Position numbers and translations under genes: made by a program. From Deltaproteobacteria bacterium (lineage in GTDB: Bacteria; Myxococcota; B64-G9), in assembly GCA_030591745.1 (NCBI GenBank), contig JAUVAM010000053.1:1-10622 (forward strand): a stretch of 10,622 nucleotides of DNA, given 5' to 3'. Shown here piece after piece: positions 1-6,515 of the stretch (the first letter of the stretch is position 1; the number at the start of each line of letters is the position of its first letter). The notes under the pieces are model-generated. The model was given only the letters and a program-made list of their open reading frames with translations. It was not told the origin of the DNA and made no database searches.

Positions 1-184
1 ACCTATGCTCAAAGTAGGGCATACCATCCCTCAGCCCTTTGGATGAAGTCAAGGAAAAAACGGTCAAAAGGTGCAGAACAAGTTGAATGGGTGGGGGAAT
101 GTATGACATTTGCCCTCTCCATGGCTTAGGGATGGCTTGGACAGCAAGCACGTTCAGGGGTTCCGCCAAGTTGCAATGCTTGTA

Positions 185-208
185 TGGGTTAATGTTTGGG
201 TTAATGTT
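185..208 (+). repeat. perfect 12-bp tandem repeat upstream of radical SAM gene
   Basis: TGGGTTAATGTT occurs twice back to back (185-196 and 197-208), followed by a partial third copy, TTAATGT (207-213). The array lies about 20 bp upstream of a -10-like TATTAT (228-233; 5 of 6 matches to TATAAT) that lacks a good -35. Tandem sites where a -35 should be fit a transcription factor binding site. That is inference; only the repeat itself is seen. Confidence 0.5.
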
Positions 209-210
209 AA

Positions 211-250
211 TGTCACTCTTGGCAGGGTATTATTAGTGTCATTTGGCAGG
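211..250 (+). repeat. imperfect direct repeat around the radical SAM RBS
   Basis: TGTCACTCTTGGCAGG (211-226) recurs as TGTCATTTGGCAGG (237-250), with a small internal difference. The second copy supplies most of the Shine-Dalgarno sequence AGGAGG (248-253) of the gene starting at 259. It may be a local duplication of the initiation region. No function is implied. Confidence 0.35.
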
Positions 251-258
251 AGGCCATT

Positions 259-1899
259 GTGGCTCGTTCCGTGAGGCAGAGAAAAACGGAGATGTTGGGC
301 ATACGCACGGCGATTGTGTATCCCGGGCCGCTCGATGAAGGCCTGTCCAGTCTGGCCGTACATGGGTTGGCTCAGCTCTTGGATGCTCATCCGGATGTTT
401 CCTGGGATTTGGTTTTTGCTCACCCCAAGGCGGGGGCACCGAGAGGCATGCGCAGCGGCCTGGGCCTCGGTCAATTTGATCTCTTGGCCTTCAGCCTGTC
501 CTTTGAAGAGCAGTTTCCCCTTCTCCCCTGGTCGCTCAAACAGGCCGGCATCCCGACGCGCTGGCGGGCGCGGGGAGATCGACACCCGCTGGTTTTGGCC
601 GGCGGCGTGGCCATGCGTTTGAATCCCAGCCCGGTCTTGCCTTTCTTGGATGCCGTGGTTTGTGGTGATGCGGAACAAACCCTCGACGCCGTCATCGATG
701 CCCTGAGCAAAACCTACGGCGCTCCACGTCGAGAGGTACTGGATGAGATGGGCGCCGTGCCTGGTGTGGGCCTGCGGCCTTTCGCTGGTTCTCTTCGGGC
801 CCGATTCAGGGTGCCCGAACAGCCGGTCAGCCAAATGGCCGGGCTGACCGGTGCTTCCTTCGCCGACATGCATCTGGTGGAGACCGGAAGAGGATGCCCG
901 GTGGGTTGTCGTTTTTGCGCCTTGAGTTTTTCCCGGCGACCGCCGATTTTTTTCAGCCCGGCTCAGATCATCGAAGCGGCGGGGCCAGGGATTGCGGCAG
1001 GCAAGCGAATCGGCCTGGTGGGGGCGAGCTTGGGTCGGCATCCGGACTTGCTCGAGATCGTGCAGGGCCTAAAAGAAGTCGGGGCGGACCTTTCCCCCGC
1101 CTCCCTGCACCCGACGGTTTTGTGCGGCGACGCGGGCCAGGCTTTGTTGGACCAAATGCAGCGCGCCAAACAGCGGACGATCACCTTGGCCCCCGAAGCG
1201 GGTTCCGAGCGCCTTCGGCAGGCCATCAACAAGCCCTGCCTTGATGAGGAGTTGATCGAAGCCGTCCGACGATTGGCGGAAGCGGGCTGCATCCACCTGA
1301 AGCTTTATCTCATGTTCGGTTTGCCCACGGAGACCGATGAAGATTTAGAGGCGACAGTAAAACAAGTGGCTGCTTGTCGAGAGGCGCTCCTGGCGGTTCA
1401 TCGAGGCCGGGGCGGCACGGGGCGCTTGAGCATTTCCTTAAATCCCTTCGTCCCCAAACCCCACACCCCTCTGGCGCTTGCGCCCATGCCGGAACTCGCC
1501 GAGCTGAAGCGTCGAAGCAAGATGCTCATGAGCGGCATGCGACGATTGGGCGGTGTGTGGGTAGGCGGCTTCTCTCCACGCCAGGCCCGATTGCAAGCCA
1601 TGCTGGACCGGGCCGGCGAGGAAGCGGCGGATTTGCTGGAGGCCGCGGAGGGCCGCTGGCCTCCGCCCATGCCCCTGTTTAAGAAAATGTGGCCGGATGC
1701 GGCGGCGACGCTCAGCCCCGATTGGCCCGGTTCGGATTCGCCTCCATGGTCTCGCGTCCATCTGGGCATCGATCAGAAATTCTTGATCGAGGAGCGAGCC
1801 CGCATGGAACGAGGGCAGCTCACCGAGGCCTGCGGCGTCGAAGTCTGCGATGACTGCCGGGCCTGTGTGGGGATGTCGGGCAGGCGCGAAGTCGATTGA
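259..1899 (+). CDS. B12-binding-like radical SAM protein (TIGR03960-type)
   Basis: A 546-residue radical SAM enzyme of unknown substrate. Residues about 15-150 look like the Rossmann-type cobalamin-binding-like domain of this group (for example FDLLAFSLSFEEQFPLLP and VLAGGVAMRLNPSP), but I see no DxHxxG cobalamin-ligand motif. The core has the cluster motif C213-x3-C217-x2-C220 within RGCPVGCRFC, then APEAGSERLR (311-320), KLYLMFGLPTETD (348-360) and the family-typical NPFVPKPHTP (395-404). The C-terminus has W-x-x-x-H-x-G-I-x-x-x-FL-x-E, then C525-x4-C530-x2-C533-x2-C536, matching the terminal Cys pattern I recall for TIGR03960 proteins and possibly binding a second Fe-S cluster. Some relatives carry a fused DUF2344 domain; it is absent here. 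The GTG start at 259 is preceded by AGGAGG (248-253) at 5 nt. The gene stands alone and converges on the lipoprotein gene ending at 1924. The family call is strong; the reaction is unknown. Confidence 0.9.
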   Translation: MARSVRQRKTEMLGIRTAIVYPGPLDEGLSSLAVHGLAQLLDAHPDVSWDLVFAHPKAGAPRGMRSGLGLGQFDLLAFSLSFEEQFPLLPWSLKQAGIPTRWRARGDRHPLVLAGGVAMRLNPSPVLPFLDAVVCGDAEQTLDAVIDALSKTYGAPRREVLDEMGAVPGVGLRPFAGSLRARFRVPEQPVSQMAGLTGASFADMHLVETGRGCPVGCRFCALSFSRRPPIFFSPAQIIEAAGPGIAAGKRIGLVGASLGRHPDLLEIVQGLKEVGADLSPASLHPTVLCGDAGQALLDQMQRAKQRTITLAPEAGSERLRQAINKPCLDEELIEAVRRLAEAGCIHLKLYLMFGLPTETDEDLEATVKQVAACREALLAVHRGRGGTGRLSISLNPFVPKPHTPLALAPMPELAELKRRSKMLMSGMRRLGGVWVGGFSPRQARLQAMLDRAGEEAADLLEAAEGRWPPPMPLFKKMWPDAAATLSPDWPGSDSPPWSRVHLGIDQKFLIEERARMERGQLTEACGVEVCDDCRACVGMSGRREVD

Positions 1900-1923
1900 C
1901 TCATCGCGATTGTGAGAAATCGT

Positions 1924-3240
1924 TTACCAGGGGATGCTGGTTTCGTGTTGAGCTGTGAACAGCTCCGGCTGAAGCTCAGGTGCTCGGCGAACAAATTGCA
2001 TGTAGGACGAAAAATGCTGGAGGCCGTGACCTTCAATGTCCTCCGGGTTGGTACGCGGGTCTTCCAGCGTTCCGTTGCCAAACTCCACAAGAAAGGCGAG
2101 GGCACCATGCCAATAGGCCCAATGCGCATCGTTTCCTCCCGTATCCGAAAGCGCCTTGTAGGTGTCGGGCACGCTGTCAGGAAAGGACAGTTCACGCATC
2201 TCCTGAACCATGGAGACGATCACCGCCATGTCTTCGTCGGCATCCAGAATGACTGAGTTTGGCCAATAGTAGCCACCACTTAGCGAGGTGTCGTGCGCCG
2301 AGATCGATCCCAAAAACCGCTCTTGTTCATACAAGCGACGAAACGCGGCAATGGGCGGGATCGACACCAGATCGGGTTCTTCCGGATCGGGGAAGTTGCC
2401 CATGGTGCTGATTCCATCAAAATCACGTCGCCGATTATGCATCTCGGGAATCAGCACCGGTATCCACCAAACATCGCGTGTTTCGAAAAGTTCAGTCACC
2501 TGCGCGTCTCGTCCATATTCCACCAGCATGTGACCAATCATCCACAAGGTGCCCGCCACGCCCCGTTTTTCGTTGGCGTGAATGCCGGCATAGAGCAGGA
2601 TTTTGGGTTGACCTGGTGTACCCATGCGCAAATAAGCGTATGGCGATCCGGGGGCGGCAAAATAGTTCAGTCCATCGGTGACCCTGCCATACTCTCCATA
2701 CTGGGCAATGTCTGGCGCTTCGCTTTCCCAGGTTTTCAGCAAGAGGATGATGTCTTCAAAAGACAGGAATTCAGCCGGCATTGGGGAGATTTGATACGTT
2801 GCGGGCGGGAGTTGATTTTTGCAGCGCAAACCATCAGCAACATAACCGTCGTCACACTCACAACTCAGGATATCCTGATTGACCGTACACTGACCATGAC
2901 CCGAGCAGGTCATGCCATCACAAGGCTGAGGTGCCGGCGCATCCGCTTCACATTGCATCCAATTTGGATGGTAGCCCTCATCGCATACACAGCTTGCAGG
3001 TTGACCCGCGACCTCTACACAAACGCCGTGCTCGGCGCAATCCTCGGCCTGGCAATAAGTCAGCGGATCCAGTTCCGAGTCTCCTTGTTGATCGCCGCTC
3101 CCGCCGTCTGCGTCTGCATCTGCATCCAACTGCGTTGCGGCGTCGCCACCGTCGGTATTGGCGACCTGTCCCGAGCAGCAAGCCACAAGCCACGAAGCGC
3201 CAACCACCACCAGGATGCGAAGCATGGAGTCAATTGCCAT
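1924..3240 (-). CDS. EGF-like / M14 zinc carboxypeptidase lipoprotein
   Basis: Predicted secreted metallopeptidase anchored as a lipoprotein, 438 residues from the ATG at 3240. Residues 1-21 form a lipoprotein signal with lipobox LVAC (Cys21). An Asp/Gly/Gln-rich linker follows, then two six-Cys EGF-like modules (about 63-97 and 107-140; each ends C-x-C-D-x-GY). The peptidase domain (about 149-421) keeps the M14 set: zinc ligands H221 and E224 in AGIHANEKRG, N269/R270 at the substrate carboxylate position, third ligand H316 in ISAHDTSLSGGYYWP, and the general-base Glu E386 in AFLVEFGNG. Motif HxNE replaces the common HxRE. It should cleave peptides or peptide-like amides outside the cytoplasm; the target is unknown. 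AstE/aspartoacylase-like amidohydrolase activity is a less likely alternative. Start choice is uncertain: an upstream TTG (3267) lies inside the promoter-like region, and ATG 3225 also gives a good signal peptide (MLRILVVVGASWLVAC). It is divergent from the gene at 3390. Confidence 0.85.
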   Translation of the reverse strand: MAIDSMLRILVVVGASWLVACCSGQVANTDGGDAATQLDADADADGGSGDQQGDSELDPLTYCQAEDCAEHGVCVEVAGQPASCVCDEGYHPNWMQCEADAPAPQPCDGMTCSGHGQCTVNQDILSCECDDGYVADGLRCKNQLPPATYQISPMPAEFLSFEDIILLLKTWESEAPDIAQYGEYGRVTDGLNYFAAPGSPYAYLRMGTPGQPKILLYAGIHANEKRGVAGTLWMIGHMLVEYGRDAQVTELFETRDVWWIPVLIPEMHNRRRDFDGISTMGNFPDPEEPDLVSIPPIAAFRRLYEQERFLGSISAHDTSLSGGYYWPNSVILDADEDMAVIVSMVQEMRELSFPDSVPDTYKALSDTGGNDAHWAYWHGALAFLVEFGNGTLEDPRTNPEDIEGHGLQHFSSYMQFVRRAPELQPELFTAQHETSIPW

Positions 3241-3245
3241 GAATC

Positions 3246-3275
3246 TTTGTAGTTGGAGTGCTTTCAATTTGTCAA
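3246..3275 (-). promoter_or_regulatory. putative sigma-70-type promoter for the M14 lipoprotein
   Basis: Reading the minus strand, a perfect TTGACA (3275-3270) lies 18 nt from TACAAA (3251-3246; 4 of 6 matches to TATAAT). Transcription would begin near 3239. That is at the ATG at 3240 and about 14 nt before the ATG at 3225, so the mRNA would be leaderless or would use the second ATG. Neither ATG has a convincing Shine-Dalgarno sequence. Confidence 0.4.
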
Positions 3276-3294
3276 ATCAGAAGAGGCTTCTTTG

Positions 3295-3317
3295 GCTTCA
3301 CCCCGTCGCGGCGAAGC
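3295..3317. promoter_or_regulatory. inverted repeat between divergent lipoprotein genes
   Basis: GCTTC (3295-3299) pairs with GAAGC (3313-3317), and CCG (3303-3305) with CGG (3309-3311) around a TCG loop, with a small internal loop. It lies between the two divergent promoter candidates, with -35 elements ending at 3275 on the minus side and starting at 3329 on the plus side. A shared operator is possible; there is no U-run to make it a terminator. Confidence 0.3.
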
Positions 3318-3328
3318 GTGCGAGGCTC

Positions 3329-3356
3329 TTGACGAAATCCTACAACTGATGATAAT
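3329..3356 (+). promoter_or_regulatory. putative sigma-70-type promoter for the VWA lipoprotein
   Basis: TTGACG (3329-3334; 5 of 6 matches to the -35 consensus) and GATAAT (3351-3356; 5 of 6 matches to the -10 consensus) are separated by 16 nt. Transcription would start near 3363, leaving a leader of about 27 nt with GGAG (3379-3382) seven nt before the ATG at 3390. This is the best promoter match I see in the window. Confidence 0.6.
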
Positions 3357-3389
3357 CTCGACGTAATTTTGCATCTATGGAGTTGGATC

Positions 3390-6086
3390 ATGAAGCGCTG
3401 CATCGCGCAGGGGACGTTGCTGGCATGGGCTGTAATGCTCTTATGTATGGAGCTTACGGCCTGTTCCGGCTCTGGCGCGGGCCATGTGGATGCCGGCCTG
3501 GATGCAGAAGAAGAAGACGGTGGCGGAGACCTGGGTGCTGATTCGGGTTCTTGCTTGCCTGTGTTGACGCCCACGGAAGAAGACAGGGACGGGGACGGCG
3601 TGCCCGATGAGAAGGAAGATCGCAACGACAACGGCGTGGTGGATCCCGGGGAGAGCGATCCCGACGATCCGGACAGCGACGATGACTGTTTGCACGATGG
3701 CATCGAAGACGGAAACCTTAATGGGCAGGTGGACTGGGGCGAGACCGATCCCCGCTCGGCGGACACGGATGGCGATGGTTTGTCCGACGGCGTTGAGGAT
3801 TTTAATCGCAACGGCCTGCTCGACGAGGGCGAGAGCGATCCATTAAAGGTGGACTCGGACCACGATGGCTTGCCGGATGGCTTAGAAGACGAAAACGCCA
3901 ATGGCATCGTCGACCCCGGTGAAACCGATCCGGCCTTGGCGGATACGGACGGGGATGGTCTGTCCGACGGCATCGAAGATCGCAATGCCAACGGCGTTGT
4001 GGATGTGGGTGAAACCGATCCGGCCAATCCGGACATGGACGGCGACGGGGTTGTGGACGGCGATGAAGACCGGGATGGAGATGGCCGTCTCGGCGATTGC
4101 GATCAGCCTTGCTCAAATGATCAAAACTGCGCCTCGGATGAAGTTTGTGCGCCCAATTTGGGTGTGTGCTACTCGCCGGATTGTTCCAAAGGCGAAACCG
4201 ATCCTTATGATGTGGACACGGATCGGGACGGCGTAGGGGATGGCCAGGAGGCCAGCACCTTGGTCTGCGCCGCGGATCGGCTCAAGCCCATCGAGTTGCT
4301 GGCCTCTGAGCAGGCCGACTCTCGTTTGGCCCTGGAGGTTTTCTTTGACCAGCAATCACGGCTGAGTTCGGGTGCCATTGAGGTCGGGGTCAGTTTTTTC
4401 GACGAACAATCGCAGATGGCGGGTTTCTTGCTGAGTCGATCGGGCGACGCAGGGACCGCGGTCCAGCAAGAGGCGGCCGACCGGGCTGCATTCAGTGTTT
4501 TTGCTACTTTGACCGCAGCCAACTCCCGGGCCCTGCACACCTTCGATGGCCACGAAGCGGTCGTGGCTGAATACGATCTAAGCCTGGCGGTTCCCTTGTC
4601 GCCCACGGCTTTGGCGGCTGAGTTGCTCAACCGCATGAACGGCGCCGCCCTTGACGGGCATTTGGCCCCGGCGGGTTCGCAACAAAGCGCCTATCGTCTG
4701 ACGACCGAAACCGTCTATCGCTCGGGCACGCGGGCATTGGTGGTGGGGGCCTTGTCTTCCATCGCCTTGTTGGACGAGGAGCAAACCATTCGCCTTGCGG
4801 ATGTGACCAACGCCACGGCGCTTGCCGGTTATACGGACCAACTCGATGTGCAATGCGAGAGCTTCGCTTCGGTGGGGGTCAACCCGGTGGACATCATTTG
4901 GGTGGTGGACAATTCCGAGTCCATGGGGGAAGAGCAGGCCGCCGTGGCTGCGGCCGCCGATTCCATGGCCGCGTTTTTGGGCACCACCACCCTGGATTGG
5001 CGTATTGGCGTCACCATCACCGATTTGGCCGATTGGGGGGGCAGCCTTTGGAGTGGTTTCGTCCCCGACATCGACACATTTAAAGATGACGTGCGGCAAG
5101 GAGTCAGCGGCTCGCCCTTGGAGCAATCCCTGCAAGCGGGTTTGAATGCCATCGATGCGTCTTTACCCTGCACCCCTGTCGGTCAGGCCCCCAGTCGCTG
5201 GAAGCTGCGTTGTGAAGCCATCCGCATCGTCATCATCCTGAGTGATGAAGACGACGAGAACATCGAAATCGAGTCGGGTGGTGACGACTACACTGGAGCA
5301 CCTGATGCCGCCAAGGTGGCCGAGTTTGTGGATGGCTATCGGCAAAGAGACGTCACTCTTTTTGCCATCGTGGGCGGAGAACCCAAATGCCCCACGGCTT
5401 TGAATTCCTCCAAGGGCATCAATGCGGTGGTCAACCAGGTGGGTGGTGGTTCGGTGGGTTCCATTTGCGACCACGACCAGAGCGCCAACATGCAGAACAT
5501 TGTTCGGGCTGCTTTTGGCGTATCCAGCCCATATCGACTGGCCGAATCACCCATCTCGGCCACCATCAAAGTGGCCCAGTTGAAGCAGGTGGGTCAGCAG
5601 CCGGTGGAAGTGCCCAGGAGCCGCAGCGACGGTTTTGATTACGATGGTGTTTCCAATTCGATTTTGTTCTACGGCTCTTTTCGTCCCACCCATGATGATC
5701 TGGATGTGGTGGCCTCTTATCGTAGTTTCATCGACTGCCAGCCGGCTCCCGGAGGCGAGGAGTGCAACGGCCTGGATGATGACTGCGATGGTTTGACCGA
5801 CGAGGATTTTGACGGGGATTCGGATGGTTGGTCTGTGTGTGGCGGCGACTGCGACGATACCGACGCTCAGGTTCATCCCGATGCCGTCGAGCTTTGCAAC
5901 GGCGTGGACGACGACTGTGATGGCGACACCGACGAGGGTTTCGACTCGGACGGAGATGGATTTCGAACTTGCGACGACGATTGCGATGATGAAGACGAGA
6001 CAATTTTTCCCGGGGCGCCCGAGAAATGTGACGGAAAAGACAATGACTGTGATGGAGAAATTGACCCCGAGTGGGCTTGCGGTTGA
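3390..6086 (+). CDS. TSP3-repeat / VWA / MopE-repeat surface lipoprotein
   Basis: An 898-residue predicted surface lipoprotein. The signal peptide ends in lipobox LTAC (Cys25), and an acidic linker follows. Residues 65-214 are five 30-residue calcium-binding units of the thrombospondin type-3 kind, pattern DxDGDGLxDGxEDxNxNGxxDxGExDP. A degenerate sixth unit, a Cys-rich segment (about 237-265) and one more partial repeat come next. Residues about 290-490 are not recognised. A von Willebrand A domain (about 499-711) has the MIDAS motif DNSES (D507, S509, S511) and LSDEDDEN with a likely third metal-site Asp near 619. The tail (790-898) holds MopE-type repeats rich in CNGxDDDCDG. A role in adhesion or matrix binding is inferred from the modules. 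The ATG at 3390 has GGAG at 7 nt; an in-frame TTG at 3369 is less likely because the ATG start begins directly at a MKR-type signal sequence. The very acidic composition is normal for such repeats. Confidence 0.88.
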   Translation: MKRCIAQGTLLAWAVMLLCMELTACSGSGAGHVDAGLDAEEEDGGGDLGADSGSCLPVLTPTEEDRDGDGVPDEKEDRNDNGVVDPGESDPDDPDSDDDCLHDGIEDGNLNGQVDWGETDPRSADTDGDGLSDGVEDFNRNGLLDEGESDPLKVDSDHDGLPDGLEDENANGIVDPGETDPALADTDGDGLSDGIEDRNANGVVDVGETDPANPDMDGDGVVDGDEDRDGDGRLGDCDQPCSNDQNCASDEVCAPNLGVCYSPDCSKGETDPYDVDTDRDGVGDGQEASTLVCAADRLKPIELLASEQADSRLALEVFFDQQSRLSSGAIEVGVSFFDEQSQMAGFLLSRSGDAGTAVQQEAADRAAFSVFATLTAANSRALHTFDGHEAVVAEYDLSLAVPLSPTALAAELLNRMNGAALDGHLAPAGSQQSAYRLTTETVYRSGTRALVVGALSSIALLDEEQTIRLADVTNATALAGYTDQLDVQCESFASVGVNPVDIIWVVDNSESMGEEQAAVAAAADSMAAFLGTTTLDWRIGVTITDLADWGGSLWSGFVPDIDTFKDDVRQGVSGSPLEQSLQAGLNAIDASLPCTPVGQAPSRWKLRCEAIRIVIILSDEDDENIEIESGGDDYTGAPDAAKVAEFVDGYRQRDVTLFAIVGGEPKCPTALNSSKGINAVVNQVGGGSVGSICDHDQSANMQNIVRAAFGVSSPYRLAESPISATIKVAQLKQVGQQPVEVPRSRSDGFDYDGVSNSILFYGSFRPTHDDLDVVASYRSFIDCQPAPGGEECNGLDDDCDGLTDEDFDGDSDGWSVCGGDCDDTDAQVHPDAVELCNGVDDDCDGDTDEGFDSDGDGFRTCDDDCDDEDETIFPGAPEKCDGKDNDCDGEIDPEWACG
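3582..4031 (+). repeat. five 90-bp in-frame tandem repeats (TSP3 units)
   Basis: Units at 3582-3671, 3672-3761, 3762-3851, 3852-3941 and 3942-4031 each encode exactly 30 residues with no length variation. Each unit holds two EF-hand-like calcium loops, one starting DxDGDGL and one ExNxNG-like. Unit 2 is the most divergent: it has DSDDDC, where a Cys replaces a loop Gly. Units 3 and 5 are closest to each other (both DTDGDGLSDG). The array could expand or contract by recombination. Confidence 0.85.
5757..6083 (+). repeat. MopE-like metal-binding repeats, 132-bp period
   Basis: Two full 44-residue units (5757-5888 and 5889-6020) start E-x-CNGxDDDCDG and continue with a D-x-D-x-DG loop, a Cys, then D-CDD and a Pro-containing end. 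A third, shortened unit (6021-6083) ends the protein with CDGKDNDCDG and a final Cys. The motif is the putative metal-binding motif named after the copper-binding MopE protein. Whether these units bind copper or calcium cannot be told from sequence. Confidence 0.8.
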
Positions 6087-6088
6087 AG

Positions 6089-6124
6089 TCCCCTCGGCCA
6101 AATCGCGCTACAGCGAGGAGGGGA
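6089..6124 (+). promoter_or_regulatory. hairpin that could mask the ihfB-like RBS
   Basis: TCCCCTC (6089-6095) is perfectly complementary to GAGGGGA (6118-6124), with a 22-nt loop. The 3' arm overlaps the Shine-Dalgarno sequence of the gene at 6132 (purine run 6115-6125). The structure starts 3 nt after the stop codon of the upstream lipoprotein gene. Ribosomes finishing that gene, or a bound factor, could open it. No U-run follows, so it is a poor terminator. Confidence 0.35.
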
Positions 6125-6131
6125 GTATGCC

Positions 6132-6422
6132 ATGTTGAAAGCCGATTTAATTACATCGGTGGCTGAGCGGCAGCAGCTGAAGTTGAGCGACGCCAAGCGG
6201 GCCGTGGACGCCGTGTTCCAGGCCATGAGCGAGGCCTTGGCCGAAGGAGATGGAGTGGAAATACGAGGCTTCGCTTCCTTTCGAGTTAAGGACTACAGGG
6301 GCTATGATGGACGCAATCCCAAGACGGGTGAGCGTATTTCCGTAGCCCCCAAAAGACGGGTGGTATTCAAGCCTGGCGCGGAGCTTAGACAGCGTGTGGA
6401 CAAGGGGTCGACGGCCCAGTAA
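6132..6422 (+). CDS. ihfB: HU/IHF family DNA-bending protein, IHF-beta-like
   Basis: A 96-residue histone-like protein of normal family length. It has the N-terminal helical dimerisation part, then VEIRGFASF (matching IEIRGFGSF of IHF-beta), the DNA-binding arm tip GRNPKTGE with its intercalating Pro, and a C-terminal FKPGAELRQRV close to the FKPGKELRDR of IHF-beta. It should bend DNA in the nucleoid, most likely as the beta partner of the IHF-alpha encoded next door. The ATG at 6132 has a strong purine-rich Shine-Dalgarno run (6115-6125) 6 nt upstream. An ATG at 6127 stops after three codons in another frame. The gene begins 45 bp after the VWA lipoprotein gene, so read-through transcription is possible. 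HU or a lineage-specific paralogue is the alternative to true IHF-beta. Confidence 0.85.
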   Translation: MLKADLITSVAERQQLKLSDAKRAVDAVFQAMSEALAEGDGVEIRGFASFRVKDYRGYDGRNPKTGERISVAPKRRVVFKPGAELRQRVDKGSTAQ

Positions 6423-6442
6423 AAAATTACAGTAAAAAAAAC

Positions 6443-6471
6443 TTGCAAGTGTCTGGGTTCTGTCTTATTAA
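6443..6471 (+). promoter_or_regulatory. putative promoter for ihfA
   Basis: TTGCAA (6443-6448) and TATTAA (6466-6471) are 17 nt apart, each 4 of 6 matches to consensus. An A-rich tract (6421-6441) sits directly upstream like an UP element; within it CAGTAAAAAA occurs twice (6417-6426 and 6430-6439). The predicted start near 6478 leaves a leader of about 38 nt before the ATG at 6516. Confidence 0.45.
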
Positions 6472-6515
6472 CCGGACCCTAACGATTTGATTTCCTTGAA
6501 CAAGGAGAGCCCAAC

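Larger units (their letters stand above)
1..258. other. intergenic leader, no convincing gene
   Basis: No gene can be supported here. The first plus-strand frame is open from the window edge to a TAG at 127-129, but its translation resembles nothing I recognise and lacks the GC-rich third positions of the neighbouring genes, so it is at best the tail of an upstream gene. Positions 181-258 are AT-richer and hold the short direct repeats and the weak -10 sequence described separately. The stretch probably carries the promoter of the radical SAM gene at 259. Confidence 0.5.

Noticed and set aside
1..129. Open plus-strand frame from the window edge, possible end of an upstream gene
   Set aside because: The 42 codons show no recognisable motif and an AT-rich third position unlike the neighbouring genes, so it cannot be called a gene.
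154..1041. 295-residue minus-strand open frame opposite the radical SAM gene
   Set aside because: It lies antisense to a clearly conserved protein, its translation is low-complexity and unlike any family, and it reads through the AT-rich repeats at 185-213 as Leu-Thr repeats.
1907..1925. Small hairpin CGATT/AATCG followed by TTT between the convergent genes
   Set aside because: Only five mostly AT pairs and a three-base T-run; too weak to call a terminator.
3106..3127. Hexamer repeat (GTCTGC/ATCTGC) as a phase-variation tract in the M14 gene
   Set aside because: Only about three imperfect copies of a six-base unit, which cannot shift the frame; it simply encodes the Asp-Ala-rich linker.
2293..3252. 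319-residue plus-strand open frame opposite the M14 lipoprotein
   Set aside because: The minus strand encodes a signal peptide, EGF modules and a full M14 catalytic set; the plus-strand frame shows no recognisable domain and no good start site.
3582..4031. Possible CRISPR-like or satellite array
   Set aside because: The 90-bp period is in frame, has no spacers and encodes regular calcium-binding units.
3272..4036. 254-residue Ser/Pro-rich minus-strand frame
   Set aside because: It is the reverse reading of the 90-bp Asp/Gly repeats, which produces a Ser/Pro pattern by codon complement, not a real mucin-like protein.
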